The notes beneath the pieces are model-generated. The model had not been told where the DNA came from. It did no database searches and saw only the letters and a program-made list of their open reading frames with translations. Shown piece by piece: positions 43,212 to 51,193 of a stretch of DNA of 62,584 nucleotides. Each line of letters starts with the position of its first letter. The first letter of the stretch is position 1. Location: IMG/VR virus record IMGVR_UViG_3300018036_000008, positions 1 to 62,584 of that record. One strand, written 5' to 3'. Source of the DNA: a virus. The translations under genes were made by a program, and so were the position numbers.

Positions 43212-43934
43212 CTAGTTTACATGGGCTATAATCTTACCCTCACCACCAATATGAAATCTATATCCTTGGTTGGTTTTTATAGCCTGTATGTCCCCTGTTG
43301 TAATTACTTGACATTCATTGTTTATATATAATAAACCTGTTCCAGTGTCTTTCGGTTTACTATCCTGTATGTATGTTAACTTAGATAAAGCTTCTATTGT
43401 TTCAGGTAACTGTTTATTAAGTAATCCTAAGGACTTTAAACCTAAAACAGTTCTTTCGTTTAAAACACCATCTATCGGTCCACAATGTACACCTAGTCTA
43501 TGTAAGTGCATCTGGATGGTTCTTATTAGTGTATTGTCTCCTTCCCACTTACCTATCTCTAACAAACTGGCACAACAAAAAGAGGACCAAGCATACTCTC
43601 CTAATCCTTCTTCGTGTAGTGTATTAACAATACTTGTCCACTTGCCATAATAATGAAACTTATGTGTGTTACTGTCGTTTACAGGGTATCTATTCCAAGG
43701 TATTAAGCCCAAAGGTATAACCAGACTCCAGATGTTTGCTATATTATTGTCCGAGTATATATGTATCTCCCTACCAGTATATAAAGCACTGTTAGGTGTA
43801 AACTTGTAGTCTACAGGGGCCCCTTTAAATGTGATAGGCTTTAATCCTAAATCTTTACCTTGTTTATCGACTTTTTCTAGTATGGTGACACAATCTTTAT
43901 GGATTAAGTTACCTCTGTAATTTACTAAACTCAT
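43212..43934 (-). CDS. Protein with peptidoglycan-binding (PG_binding_1-like) domain, 240 aa
   Basis: Residues about 130-180 (IRTIQMHLHRLGVHCGPIDG, then LNERTVLGLKSLGL) fit the three-helix peptidoglycan-binding domain with the family's G-x-x-D-G turn. The N-terminal part (YTGREIHIYSDNNIANIWSL) and the C-terminal part are unrecognised, and no lysozyme, amidase or peptidase signature is seen. There is no signal peptide. It may be an endolysin-like or virion cell-wall protein with a new catalytic domain, or a binding protein only. ATG 43934 follows CGAGGATAAT. Confidence 0.6.
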   Translation of the reverse strand: MSLVNYRGNLIHKDCVTILEKVDKQGKDLGLKPITFKGAPVDYKFTPNSALYTGREIHIYSDNNIANIWSLVIPLGLIPWNRYPVNDSNTHKFHYYGKWTSIVNTLHEEGLGEYAWSSFCCASLLEIGKWEGDNTLIRTIQMHLHRLGVHCGPIDGVLNERTVLGLKSLGLLNKQLPETIEALSKLTYIQDSKPKDTGTGLLYINNECQVITTGDIQAIKTNQGYRFHIGGEGKIIAHVN

Positions 43935-43947
43935 ATTATCCTCGATG

Positions 43948-43966
43948 TTTTGTTGTAGTGTATAAT
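43948..43966 (+). promoter_or_regulatory. Putative phage promoter box
   Basis: TTTTGTTGTAGTGTATAAT stands 25 bases before the ATG at 43991 and is nearly identical to the box at 35763-35781 before the histone-like gene. Both lie in divergent intergenic regions. A phage-specific promoter element is likely, but only two good copies are seen in the window. Confidence 0.4.
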
Positions 43967-43990
43967 ACCTTTATTATATGGAGATTAAAA

Positions 43991-45061
43991 ATGAATTATA
44001 AAGAAGCCACAAATTACCTTATTGGAGACAGAGAGTTACCTTTAGAAGGTAATACTGAACAAGACATTGTATACGACCATCCTTACATTGGTAAAAAGAT
44101 TGAAGTTACTACAGCCTCTAATGGTAGTTTCAACGCTGGAGACATTGGTGTTGTAAAAGGTGTGTATACCAGACTAGGAAAAGTGGTTGGCTTGTTGGTT
44201 AACATAAACGGCAAACTAAGTTCTGGTAGTATGAAAGATTTCTACTTAGACAAGTGTGTTATAGAAGACACTAATGTGCCTACACCACTAACACTATCCA
44301 TTAAAGAGTGTGTTAAACACTTTCTTACTCAACATGATTATTGGCTTCCACATATCGAAGGTGTAGAGTCCTTTTGTTTTGAGATGTCTAGTGTAACAGA
44401 TGGTACTATGAACATTACCACTAATACACATGGTTTTATGATGTATGGTCAGAATATACAACCCCAAGACATTACGAAAGTTATTGGTAATATACAGCCA
44501 CACAATAATCATTATACAATGAATGTAATGGTTATTAACGAAAGACAAAACTACTTAACACCTAAGACTAACTTTGGATATGTAACGGACCATTGGATGC
44601 GTACTTACAAGTACACACATCAGATTGTCACTGGACTTATTAAACAAGGTTATCCTTGGGAAAAGGCTTTAGAAAACTTAAACTATCGTATAGTGGTTAC
44701 TACCAAGTTATTACAACCTTTACTAGAAAAGTGTCTTGAAAAAGTCTTACAGGCTTACTCGGAACTAGGATATGAAGATAAAGACACAATGTACTTACAA
44801 GGTATTTCTATTGGTTGTAGTAGAGTTAGACTTACAGCAGGGTCTATAGGACTTACAGAACCTCCAACAGACAGAAGGCCTTATACTGTTATTAGTATAG
44901 GACCCGATGCTTTTGATAAAGGTTTACAGTACATACAACAAGTGGTCCTTCATGAGTGTATACATATTGTTGTTGCTAATGTACACGAAGAAGAACCACA
45001 TAACGAGTTGTTTAATCAGTTAGCCGACAAGTGTGGATTAAAACCGGAACACAGGGATTAA
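43991..45061 (+). CDS. SprT-like zinc metalloprotease domain protein, 356 aa
   Basis: The C-terminal 60 residues hold HECIH (321-325) and a third His at 337 (HEEEPHNELF), an HExxH-x11-H zinc pattern like that of SprT-type metallopeptidases, preceded by a strand (YTVISIGPDAF). The first 200 residues, including KIEVTTASNGSFNAGDIG, resemble an SH3-like beta barrel and then unrecognised sequence. Members of the SprT group degrade DNA-bound proteins; here that is inference. ATG 43991 has GGAG 7 bases upstream. Its stop overlaps the convergent gene by 4 nt. Confidence 0.7.
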   Translation: MNYKEATNYLIGDRELPLEGNTEQDIVYDHPYIGKKIEVTTASNGSFNAGDIGVVKGVYTRLGKVVGLLVNINGKLSSGSMKDFYLDKCVIEDTNVPTPLTLSIKECVKHFLTQHDYWLPHIEGVESFCFEMSSVTDGTMNITTNTHGFMMYGQNIQPQDITKVIGNIQPHNNHYTMNVMVINERQNYLTPKTNFGYVTDHWMRTYKYTHQIVTGLIKQGYPWEKALENLNYRIVVTTKLLQPLLEKCLEKVLQAYSELGYEDKDTMYLQGISIGCSRVRLTAGSIGLTEPPTDRRPYTVISIGPDAFDKGLQYIQQVVLHECIHIVVANVHEEEPHNELFNQLADKCGLKPEHRD

Positions 45062-45621
45062 CTACTGGCTTTTTTAGCCTTGTCTACTGTATCTTTTCTA
45101 TTAAGGGCTTCTTGTTGTCTTAAACCAATAAGAGCCTTTTGATGTTCTTCACTCATTGTAGTATTACCCAATAAAGTAATTCTATCTGTATGTTTATCAA
45201 CCCATCTAGAAGTAAGACCTCTTACACTGGGTACAATCTTCTTTACTACTTTTGGATCGATAGCAGTAATAGCGATGTCCCACGCTAAGTCTAAGTACAA
45301 TCCCGCTCCAACCATTAAAGGTTGTCCATTATACATTGTACTTTGTCTTTCCTTAAACAAAGTAATACCAGACTTTGTTACAAGTTCTAAGTCTAAGTAA
45401 GGTACAGGCATAGGAATTTCGGGGCGGTTAAAGTTTAAAGTAAAAGTAAGACCTAATCTTAAGTCTCCAAATACCGCCTTAGGATTTTCTACATAACCCC
45501 AACCCACAATGTTAATCTTTAAAAGATTATTGTCGATAAGTCTATGTAAACATTCTTGTTCTACATCGGATAAAGGTGTGTAAAGGGCTTTTGAGTTAGC
45601 CCCTCCAAATAAGTTACTCAT
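45058..45621 (-). CDS. Conserved phage hypothetical protein, 187 aa
   Basis: ATG 45621 follows AGGAGGTACT. The sequence (NIVGWGYVENPKAVFGDLRL, LDLELVTKSGITLF, YNGQPLMVGAGLYLDLAWDI) has the look of a conserved beta-rich family found in other large phages, but I cannot name it. The C-terminus is basic and helical. It is the last gene of the minus-strand group 46883-45058. Virion or head role possible. Confidence 0.7.
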   Translation of the reverse strand: MSNLFGGANSKALYTPLSDVEQECLHRLIDNNLLKINIVGWGYVENPKAVFGDLRLGLTFTLNFNRPEIPMPVPYLDLELVTKSGITLFKERQSTMYNGQPLMVGAGLYLDLAWDIAITAIDPKVVKKIVPSVRGLTSRWVDKHTDRITLLGNTTMSEEHQKALIGLRQQEALNRKDTVDKAKKASS

Positions 45622-45642
45622 AGTACCTCCTAGTTGTTATTA

Positions 45643-46053
45643 CTAGAATATACTACCCTCTGTAACATAACAAGCCCGTAATTTATCTTTCTTTCTACCA
45701 CTATAAAAGGATACAGTGTTTCCAATGATTGGCACAAAACTATTAACGAAGTCGGACTTGTGTAGGAAGTATGTACCTAAAGCATTAGACACAAACCCCC
45801 ACCCTTTGTTAGAATCAAAAGATGTAACAGTACCTGTAATAGGTTGTGGGGATTTAAGTCTTTTTAACGAAGTCGCTCTAGTATTATCGCCTTGAAAACT
45901 TAGAGTGACTTGTACACTCTCACCGAGAATAGGTTGTGGTTCAGAAGGGTGTAACTTTACAAAGTCCTCTACTCGAAAGAAAACTTGTATGTACCCATCT
46001 GTACAGAATCCATAACCTTGCGTTATGGAATACATATCCACAACCATATCCAT
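45643..46053 (-). CDS. Tandem cold-shock-domain-like protein, 136 aa
   Basis: The second half is a good cold-shock fold: GTVTSFDSNKGWGFVSN (74-90) with TYFLHKSDFV and NTVSFYSGRKKDKLRACYV. The first half (YGFCTDGYIQVFFRVEDFV, then ESVQVTLSFQG) is a degenerate copy lacking the usual aromatic RNP motif. Such proteins bind single-stranded nucleic acid. Two CSDs in one 136-residue protein are uncommon. The start is coupled to the upstream helical protein gene (TAATG), so the pair is made together. Confidence 0.75.
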   Translation of the reverse strand: MDMVVDMYSITQGYGFCTDGYIQVFFRVEDFVKLHPSEPQPILGESVQVTLSFQGDNTRATSLKRLKSPQPITGTVTSFDSNKGWGFVSNALGTYFLHKSDFVNSFVPIIGNTVSFYSGRKKDKLRACYVTEGSIF

Positions 46054-46499
46054 TACTTACTCTCTTTATCCTGAATTTTAGAGATAATAGATTCTCTAGA
46101 AGCATTCTTCTTAATACGAACACCTAACTCTTTAGCCTTTTCCAAGAGTTCTTTTTTACTCATCTCTAAAAGATCTTGAGCACCTTCTTTAATGTCTTCT
46201 TTAATCTCTTCCGCGGCTTCTTTAATTTCCTCTTGGATGTCTTCTTTTACATCTTCGATAATTACAGCGGCTTGTTCTTTAACTTCTTGAGCCACTTCCT
46301 TTACATTCTCAACAATAGTTTCTTTAACTTCTTGGGCTGCTTGTTGGATGTCTTCTTTAATCTCTTGAGCCACTTCTTTAATGTCTTCTAACTTTTGTTG
46401 TGCCTTTTCCAATCGTTGTTGTCTACGATCTTCTGCCATGGCTCTAAGTTCCTTTACACTAGGTAAAGGGTTTCTTTGTACTGGTTTTCTTCTACGCAT
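46053..46499 (-). CDS. Amphipathic-helix repeat protein with SAP/HeH-like C-terminus, 148 aa
   Basis: Most of the protein is a run of acid/base-alternating helix with 11-residue-like repeats (VAQEIKEDIQQAAQEVKE and similar), like apolipoprotein or LEA-type helices, able to bind surfaces or form a coiled coil. The last 40 residues (LLEMSKKELLEKAKELGV, then ASRESIISKI) fit a SAP/HeH-type helix-extension-helix that binds nucleic acid. The N-terminus is very basic (MRRRKPVQRN). It is coupled to the cold-shock-domain gene, so a nucleic-acid-packing role is plausible. Confidence 0.7.
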   Translation of the reverse strand: MRRRKPVQRNPLPSVKELRAMAEDRRQQRLEKAQQKLEDIKEVAQEIKEDIQQAAQEVKETIVENVKEVAQEVKEQAAVIIEDVKEDIQEEIKEAAEEIKEDIKEGAQDLLEMSKKELLEKAKELGVRIKKNASRESIISKIQDKESK

Positions 46500-46517
46500 T
46501 TTAATACTCCTTAAGGT

Positions 46518-46883
46518 TTATGTGCGATATGGTTTAGGTACTCTTACTCTAACACCCTGACGAATGTTTTGTGCTTGTACTTGGTCTAAGTATGACTGTG
46601 TACTTTGCGTTAACCTCGCTTGTTGTGGATGCTGACTAAGTAAGTTGTCTAGTCTTCTTTTAGATACAGGGTCTAGTGTCGGATAAATCCTATTAAAGTC
46701 ATTACGAGCATCCCTTGACTTAGAGATAGCGTTCAAGATAAAGTCGTCTTCTAAAACAGCGGGGTATTGTGGATCTTTTACAATAACCATTCTACCATCT
46801 TGTAACTGCTCTAATGAAGACTCCGCTCCATATAAACCGTTTAGATTTCCATTAATAGTCCAGTATCCATAAGGCTTAGACAA
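46518..46883 (-). CDS. Hypothetical protein with TTG start, 121 aa
   Basis: The frame starts with TTG at 46883, directly after AGGGAGGAAAA, and no in-frame ATG with a ribosome binding site follows for over 30 codons, so the TTG is probably real. The product has an N-terminal Gly/Asn-rich part (SKPYGYWTINGNLNGLYG) and a basic C-terminus (RVRVPKPYRT). No family recognised. First of the four-gene minus-strand group down to 45058. Confidence 0.65.
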   Translation of the reverse strand: MSKPYGYWTINGNLNGLYGAESSLEQLQDGRMVIVKDPQYPAVLEDDFILNAISKSRDARNDFNRIYPTLDPVSKRRLDNLLSQHPQQARLTQSTQSYLDQVQAQNIRQGVRVRVPKPYRT

Positions 46884-46988
46884 TTTTCCTCCCTTAGTCT
46901 TATTTTATTTAGATAAAGAGTATATTGAAAACACACTTTTTTATAGCTTTTACCCTATACAAGTATGTCCACATATAGTACATAACAA

Positions 46989-47070
46989 TGTAAGGGAGAT
47001 GGAGAGAATTTGTCCTTTTAACTTCATTAAACTAATTTTTATAAACCATAGAAAGTAGTTCTCCCTTACA
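46989..47070 (+). promoter_or_regulatory. Long stem-loop in leader of the SWIM gene
   Basis: TGTAAGGGAGA at 46989-46999 and its exact complement at 47060-47070 would close an 82-nt structure about 40 nt before the ATG of the next gene. It lies just after ATATAGTACATAAC (46974-46987), a copy of the box seen at other starts, so it may be the 5' end of a transcript. The 60-nt inner part is AT-rich with no obvious gene. A regulatory leader or a small RNA. Confidence 0.45.
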
Positions 47071-47111
47071 CTTCAATTAACCTGTGACCATTAAGTCCAA
47101 GGAGATACACT

Positions 47112-47687
47112 ATGTCTACTAACCATAATAAATTAGCAAGTAATGTTATTGGAGCCACTCGTACTCGTTATGTAGAAAGAGCGAATCCTACTAAGTTTAA
47201 ACACAATACTACTAAGGCAAACTCTAAAGGGTTGTTTGGTATTGCTATTGGATCTAACAACGATATATACGATGTACAAATTACACACGATTACAATCCT
47301 GTACAATCTAAAGATAATAAGTACGGTTGTGGGGCTATTAGTTGTACTTGTATGGAGTTTAAAATGAAAAATCCAGAAGGTACTTTGGCTTTTAAGTTAG
47401 ACCCTTGTAAACATGTGTTAGCCTTAGCCCAGCGTTGGTTAGAGAAAGATAGTCCTTCGGAACAAGTGGAACAACAGCAAGTGGACAGTACACCAACTCC
47501 TACACACATTGAAATTCCTAATCCTACTTGGGTAGAACAGGAAACACCAAAAGCGTACTTAGCAAAGATTGCGGGTGTTAAAAAGTGGTGGCCTAAGAAG
47601 TATGTAACATTAACAGATACAGCCACTTATATTGCTGTATGGTTAGCAGGACAAGAAGGTGTTCAAGGTAAACAAGTTCGCTTGTAA
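47112..47687 (+). CDS. SWIM zinc-finger domain protein, 191 aa
   Basis: Residues 72-110 hold a CxC...CxH pattern (GAISCTCMEFKMKNPEG, with Cys78 and Cys80, then DPCKHVLALAQRW with Cys99 and His101), the SWIM zinc finger associated with DNA binding or protein contacts. The N-terminal part is positively charged and has IGATRTRYVERANPTKFK. The C-terminus holds a small beta segment and is unrecognised. AAGGAG precedes the ATG. The gene has its own leader and terminator. Substrate and partner unknown. Confidence 0.82.
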   Translation: MSTNHNKLASNVIGATRTRYVERANPTKFKHNTTKANSKGLFGIAIGSNNDIYDVQITHDYNPVQSKDNKYGCGAISCTCMEFKMKNPEGTLAFKLDPCKHVLALAQRWLEKDSPSEQVEQQQVDSTPTPTHIEIPNPTWVEQETPKAYLAKIAGVKKWWPKKYVTLTDTATYIAVWLAGQEGVQGKQVRL

Positions 47688-47707
47688 AACTATACACATA
47701 CATACAA

Positions 47708-47741
47708 AAATCAAGACTTTGTTTTAAAGTCCTGATTTTTA
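47708..47741 (+). terminator. Rho-independent terminator after SWIM gene
   Basis: AAATCAAGACTTT pairs with AAAGTCCTGATTT (one G-T) across GTTTT, followed by T5 and a further T7 tract. It is 21 nt past the stop. Confidence 0.85.
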
Positions 47742-47831
47742 GGTTTTTTTAAGGGTTTTTCCTGTCACTGTAATTATTATATGTTATATACCAAAAAAAC
47801 ACACTTAACACACACATTTTATGGAGATTTT

Positions 47832-48719
47832 ATGGAAGCGGTATTTGCTCGTCAAGAACATGGTGGATACAAAGTAATAAGAAAACAAGATACAACAATT
47901 GTAGTTAACTGGCCTACAGGTCAACGCATTTATGATAGTGTTCGAAAAACTATAAGAGCCCTTATTAACAACGACCCCGATCTTATAAAAGACGCCTATA
48001 AGAAGTTTAACTATTGTTGGGATAGATACTTTCGTTTAGGTAAGTACCGCAAGGTTATGTCACCTGTATTAGACACTTTAACTTTATTTGGAAACAAGTC
48101 TTTAGCTACAGGTAGATCTAACATTAAAAGAAATAAAACTCTTACTGTTGTAGACCAACCTGTTACTGGTATAGACTTAAACAAACGAGGACATGAAGTT
48201 AAGAAACTGTTCTACTCTGGTTTTAAGGATAAAGTAGTTGCGTTGGGTTATAATCCAGAGGATGTCCTACAAGAAGTATACTTAGGTATACTACAAAGAA
48301 ACCGCACTAAAGGTTGTTTCGATCCTAGTAGATCAGCTTTTAGTAGTTATGTGTTTATGGTATGTGGGTGTGTTATATCTAACTACAACCGTAAACATAA
48401 AAAGTTCTTTTCTGAAACGATTGGTACTTTTGACGCAAACGGCGAGATTGTAGATGTAAGTGAAAGTAACTTACCAGTGTTTTATGACACTGTTATAGAC
48501 CAAAAGGACTTACAAGAAGCCTTAACAGAACAAATAACACACAAAGCAAAAAGGATTAGAAAGTTCACAGAGGAAAAAGTACAAGCAGCTCTACCTTTGG
48601 TATTTAAGGGCTACAAAAATAAAGAGATTAGTGACATTACGGGTATTTCTGTTAATTGGGTATCCAGTTTTATAAAGTTCGTTAAAGCGAACACAATGCA
48701 ATTAACACAAGGATGTTAA
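47832..48719 (+). CDS. Sigma-70-like factor, diverged, 295 aa
   Basis: Region-2-like sequence at about 118-195 (GYNPEDVLQEVYLGILQRNR, then FDPSRSAFSSYVFMVCGCVI) has the core-binding DxxQEx pattern, and the last 45 residues (VFKGYKNKEISDITGISVNW) form a region-4-like helix-turn-helix. The N-terminal 110 residues are unique to it. The start is ATG 47832 with GGAG 5 bases upstream; the open frame extends 17 codons further without a ribosome binding site. It should guide host RNA polymerase to phage promoters. Its stop is followed 1 nt later by the start of the Cys-rich gene. Confidence 0.72.
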   Translation: MEAVFARQEHGGYKVIRKQDTTIVVNWPTGQRIYDSVRKTIRALINNDPDLIKDAYKKFNYCWDRYFRLGKYRKVMSPVLDTLTLFGNKSLATGRSNIKRNKTLTVVDQPVTGIDLNKRGHEVKKLFYSGFKDKVVALGYNPEDVLQEVYLGILQRNRTKGCFDPSRSAFSSYVFMVCGCVISNYNRKHKKFFSETIGTFDANGEIVDVSESNLPVFYDTVIDQKDLQEALTEQITHKAKRIRKFTEEKVQAALPLVFKGYKNKEISDITGISVNWVSSFIKFVKANTMQLTQGC

Positions 48720-48720
48720 C

Positions 48721-49038
48721 ATGAAAGGAAAATGGCTCACAAACAATACTTGGGTATGTAATAGACACTTACCAAGTGTTGTTAACAATGCTTCCCAAGG
48801 TAACTGTACAATAGGAAACTGTCTAGGTGTAAGGCCAAGACCAGAAACTACACTTTTCAGTAAACCCACACAAGTTGTAAAGCCTGTTGTTAAAGTTGTT
48901 GAGAACACTACAGATAAATGTTTTTGGTTTAAGTGTAACAATACAAGTAAGCCTCGTAGTAAGTATTGTAGTATTCAGTGTAAGAATCGTAATGCTAGAC
49001 ATAACTACAGACTTAGACAAAAGACTTTGTCTAAATAA
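48721..49038 (+). CDS. Zinc-binding protein, 105 aa
   Basis: The C-terminal 40 residues hold CFWFKCNNTSK then RSKYCSIQCKNRNARHNYRLR, a C-x4-C-x10-C-x3-C pattern followed by a basic helix, like small treble-clef fingers in phage and plasmid DNA-binding proteins. Two more Cys pairs lie in the N-terminus (WVCNRH and GNCTIGNCLG), so two metal sites are possible. It is coupled to the sigma-like gene upstream and ends at a terminator, so it may act with that factor, for example as a co-regulator. Confidence 0.7.
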   Translation: MKGKWLTNNTWVCNRHLPSVVNNASQGNCTIGNCLGVRPRPETTLFSKPTQVVKPVVKVVENTTDKCFWFKCNNTSKPRSKYCSIQCKNRNARHNYRLRQKTLSK

Positions 49039-49060
49039 CTTTAAACACTAGTTAAAAAGA

Positions 49061-49090
49061 AAAGGTTGTCTTTAAAGACAACCTTTTTTA
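49061..49090 (+). terminator. Rho-independent terminator
   Basis: AAAGGTTGTCTTT and its complement form a 13-bp palindromic stem ending in T6. It separates the first sigma-like gene and the zinc protein from the two further sigma genes. Confidence 0.88.
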
Positions 49091-49155
49091 TTGCTTAAAA
49101 CCATCTAACAAACTATCTACATCTTGTACTATATTATGTAGTAGGATACCAAGAT

Positions 49156-49899
49156 ATGAAACTCACACCAGAACAAATTAATACTTTATGTGTCAAAGTA
49201 CAAAACGGTTGTAATCGTAGCCTAGAAGTTATGTTAAAAGCCTACGAGAAGTTAATTCTGAGTCGTATAAGTAAACAGTTTAAAAGACACGACACAATGT
49301 ATAAAGAAGACTTGTATCAAGAGGCTTGTATTGCTTTTATAAAAGGCTGTAGGAAGTATGATACAACACTAGAGGCTTCTTTTGTTACTTATGTTATCTA
49401 TCGTATAGATACAGCCTTGTGTAGATTCCAAAGTCGTCCTATTAAAACACCTCAATCCCATATTGAGATGGAAAAGAACTATTATAAAGTTAAAGCCCTA
49501 GTAAAGCATGGCCTTTGTTTAGATAAAGCCTTAGAAGGTACTGGTATTAATAAGGAGAACTTCTTGGCTATGGATGGTCATTATAACGCTAGGTATGACT
49601 CTTTAGTTATTTATGGTGACACAGACTCTAAAAACTTAACGGAAAACTTAAATTGTGAGGATCAGGTTGCTCCTGAAGATTGGGTACAAGAAAGACAATA
49701 TAAACGTTTACTTCATAAACTTTTAAACCAGTTAACAGATGTAGAGAAGAATATACTTAAACATAGATACGAGTTAGATGGATATGAACTACTAAGTTGG
49801 GCTGAACTTAGTAGTAAGTATAACTTAGCCCATAGAACTGTACAGTTAAGAAGAACAACAGGCCTTAATAAATTAAAAGAGTTGTACCATGAAACTTAG
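49156..49899 (+). CDS. Sigma-70-family factor, 247 aa
   Basis: Region 2 lies at about 30-100 (KEDLYQEACIAFIKGCRKYD, then FVTYVIYRIDTALCRFQSR). Region 4 is at the C-terminus (LLNQLTDVEKNILKHRYELD, then YNLAHRTVQLRRTTGLNK). The first 25 residues match those of the next gene product in pattern (LTPEQINTLCVKVQNGCNRS against LSKEETTTLCEAIKNGCPIS), so the pair arose by duplication. It has TTGTACTATATTATG 20-30 nt before the start, similar to a box found at several other phage genes. It overlaps the next gene by 11 nt. Confidence 0.85.
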   Translation: MKLTPEQINTLCVKVQNGCNRSLEVMLKAYEKLILSRISKQFKRHDTMYKEDLYQEACIAFIKGCRKYDTTLEASFVTYVIYRIDTALCRFQSRPIKTPQSHIEMEKNYYKVKALVKHGLCLDKALEGTGINKENFLAMDGHYNARYDSLVIYGDTDSKNLTENLNCEDQVAPEDWVQERQYKRLLHKLLNQLTDVEKNILKHRYELDGYELLSWAELSSKYNLAHRTVQLRRTTGLNKLKELYHET

Positions 49900-50629
49900 T
49901 AAAGAGGAAACCACCACACTATGTGAAGCCATTAAAAATGGATGTCCTATTAGTTTGGATAAAATGATCCGATGTAATATGGGTCTTGTTCAACAACGGG
50001 CTTATAGATTCTTAAAGTTATATAAACCAAGTACATCTGTAGAAGACTTAATACAAGAAGGTTGTATTGGTCTGCTTAAAGCCTGTTATAAATATGATGG
50101 TAAGTTTAACAATACCTTTGGAACTTATGCTGTTTATTGGATAGACCAAGAAATGAAAAGATCTAAGTTTCGTTTCATTAGTATTCCAGAACATAAACAA
50201 ACCCGTATGCGTTTCTACGCAGAGTTAGTTAAACAAGTAAGAAGGGGTATAGACTTCGAAGAAGCCCTTGAAGCCTCTACTCTTACAAAAGAAGAGTATG
50301 CGTTATATAGTAGTATTCAGCATCAATATGTTTCTTTAGACACACCTACAGAACATCCAGATGTTACTTTAGAGAATGTACTACCTACAGACTTAAGTAC
50401 ACCTGAGGAGTTTTGTGTACAAGTTTTACAAAAAGAAGATCTTAGACAAGCATTACTGACCTTAAATCCTTTAGATAGAAAATGTATCACACTTCGATAT
50501 GGTTTAAATAACGAAGACCCCATGACTTACAGAGGAATTGCTAAAGAGTTGGGGTGGAATAGGTCTTCGGTTAATCGTAGTATTGAAGACTCACTTAAAA
50601 AGTTGAAGCAACTTTTAAGCAAACTTTAA
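49889..50629 (+). CDS. Sigma-70-family factor, 246 aa
   Basis: This is the most canonical of the three: region 2 (VEDLIQEGCIGLLKACYKYD at 51-70, FGTYAVYWIDQEMKRSKFRF) and region 4 (LRQALLTLNPLDRKCITLRY, GIAKELGWNRSSVNRSIEDS). Between them a spacer similar in length to the previous protein. It lacks region 1.1. It should direct host RNA polymerase to a set of phage promoters, probably at a different time from its neighbour. The stop is 15 nt inside the convergent nuclease-like gene, without a terminator. Confidence 0.9.
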   Translation: MKLSKEETTTLCEAIKNGCPISLDKMIRCNMGLVQQRAYRFLKLYKPSTSVEDLIQEGCIGLLKACYKYDGKFNNTFGTYAVYWIDQEMKRSKFRFISIPEHKQTRMRFYAELVKQVRRGIDFEEALEASTLTKEEYALYSSIQHQYVSLDTPTEHPDVTLENVLPTDLSTPEEFCVQVLQKEDLRQALLTLNPLDRKCITLRYGLNNEDPMTYRGIAKELGWNRSSVNRSIEDSLKKLKQLLSKL

Positions 50630-51193
50630 AGTCTTACTAATCTTGTGTACTTGTAAGAACTCTTGTGTGTAGGCTTCGGCTAACTGTTTATTGTGTATTA
50701 CAATACCATTCTCTAAACTCTCATTACCGTTTGTTGTAGGATTAAAACTACCTGTCCATACACTTACAGGATTACCTTTAGTATCTAAGCGTACAACAAA
50801 CTTATGGTGCATGTTTTGTGGATGACTAATACAACCACAAACCAGTAAGTTTTCTTTTATAGTCTGACCTGAAACTAGCATGGTATTTTTACTGGTTGTT
50901 TTACTTTCATACATATCCCGAGACTTCTTGGCTACACCACCCTTCTTATTTAACCAACTCTCATTACGAAGAATGATTACGCTAGGGCGCTCTACAATCG
51001 CTTTTAACACAGGTTGTGACGTTAACCACGCTACACACACTAACACACTGTCAGACTCTTGTATAAACTGTATTAGGTGTGTCTCTAAGTCCCTAAAGTA
51101 ACATTCCACATTCTTATTTTTAAAGTGATGGACATCACTCAACTTTACATTGAGGTCAGCCCCCTTTTTCCGTTTCCATACTTTACGAGCCAT
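50615..51193 (-). CDS. PLD-like (HKD) nuclease-type protein, 192 aa
   Basis: One HKD motif: His129, Lys131 and Asp137 in NMHHKFVVRLD, then WTGSFNPTTNGNESLENG with the usual Ser/Asn/Glu set (148-162). The N-terminal half (DSVLVCVAWLTSQPVLKAIV) resembles the first strand-helix unit of the fold. A single HKD means a dimer would build the active site, as in small bacterial nucleases of the family. Its start overlaps the preceding stop (TAATG). A role in host DNA breakdown or in DNA repair is possible. Confidence 0.8.
   Translation of the reverse strand: MARKVWKRKKGADLNVKLSDVHHFKNKNVECYFRDLETHLIQFIQESDSVLVCVAWLTSQPVLKAIVERPSVIILRNESWLNKKGGVAKKSRDMYESKTTSKNTMLVSGQTIKENLLVCGCISHPQNMHHKFVVRLDTKGNPVSVWTGSFNPTTNGNESLENGIVIHNKQLAEAYTQEFLQVHKISKTLKFA

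Noticed and set aside
46176-46391. Short regularly repeated units that resemble an array
   Set aside because: They encode the amphipathic helix repeats of the minus-strand protein; units are imperfect and have no spacers, so not a CRISPR array.
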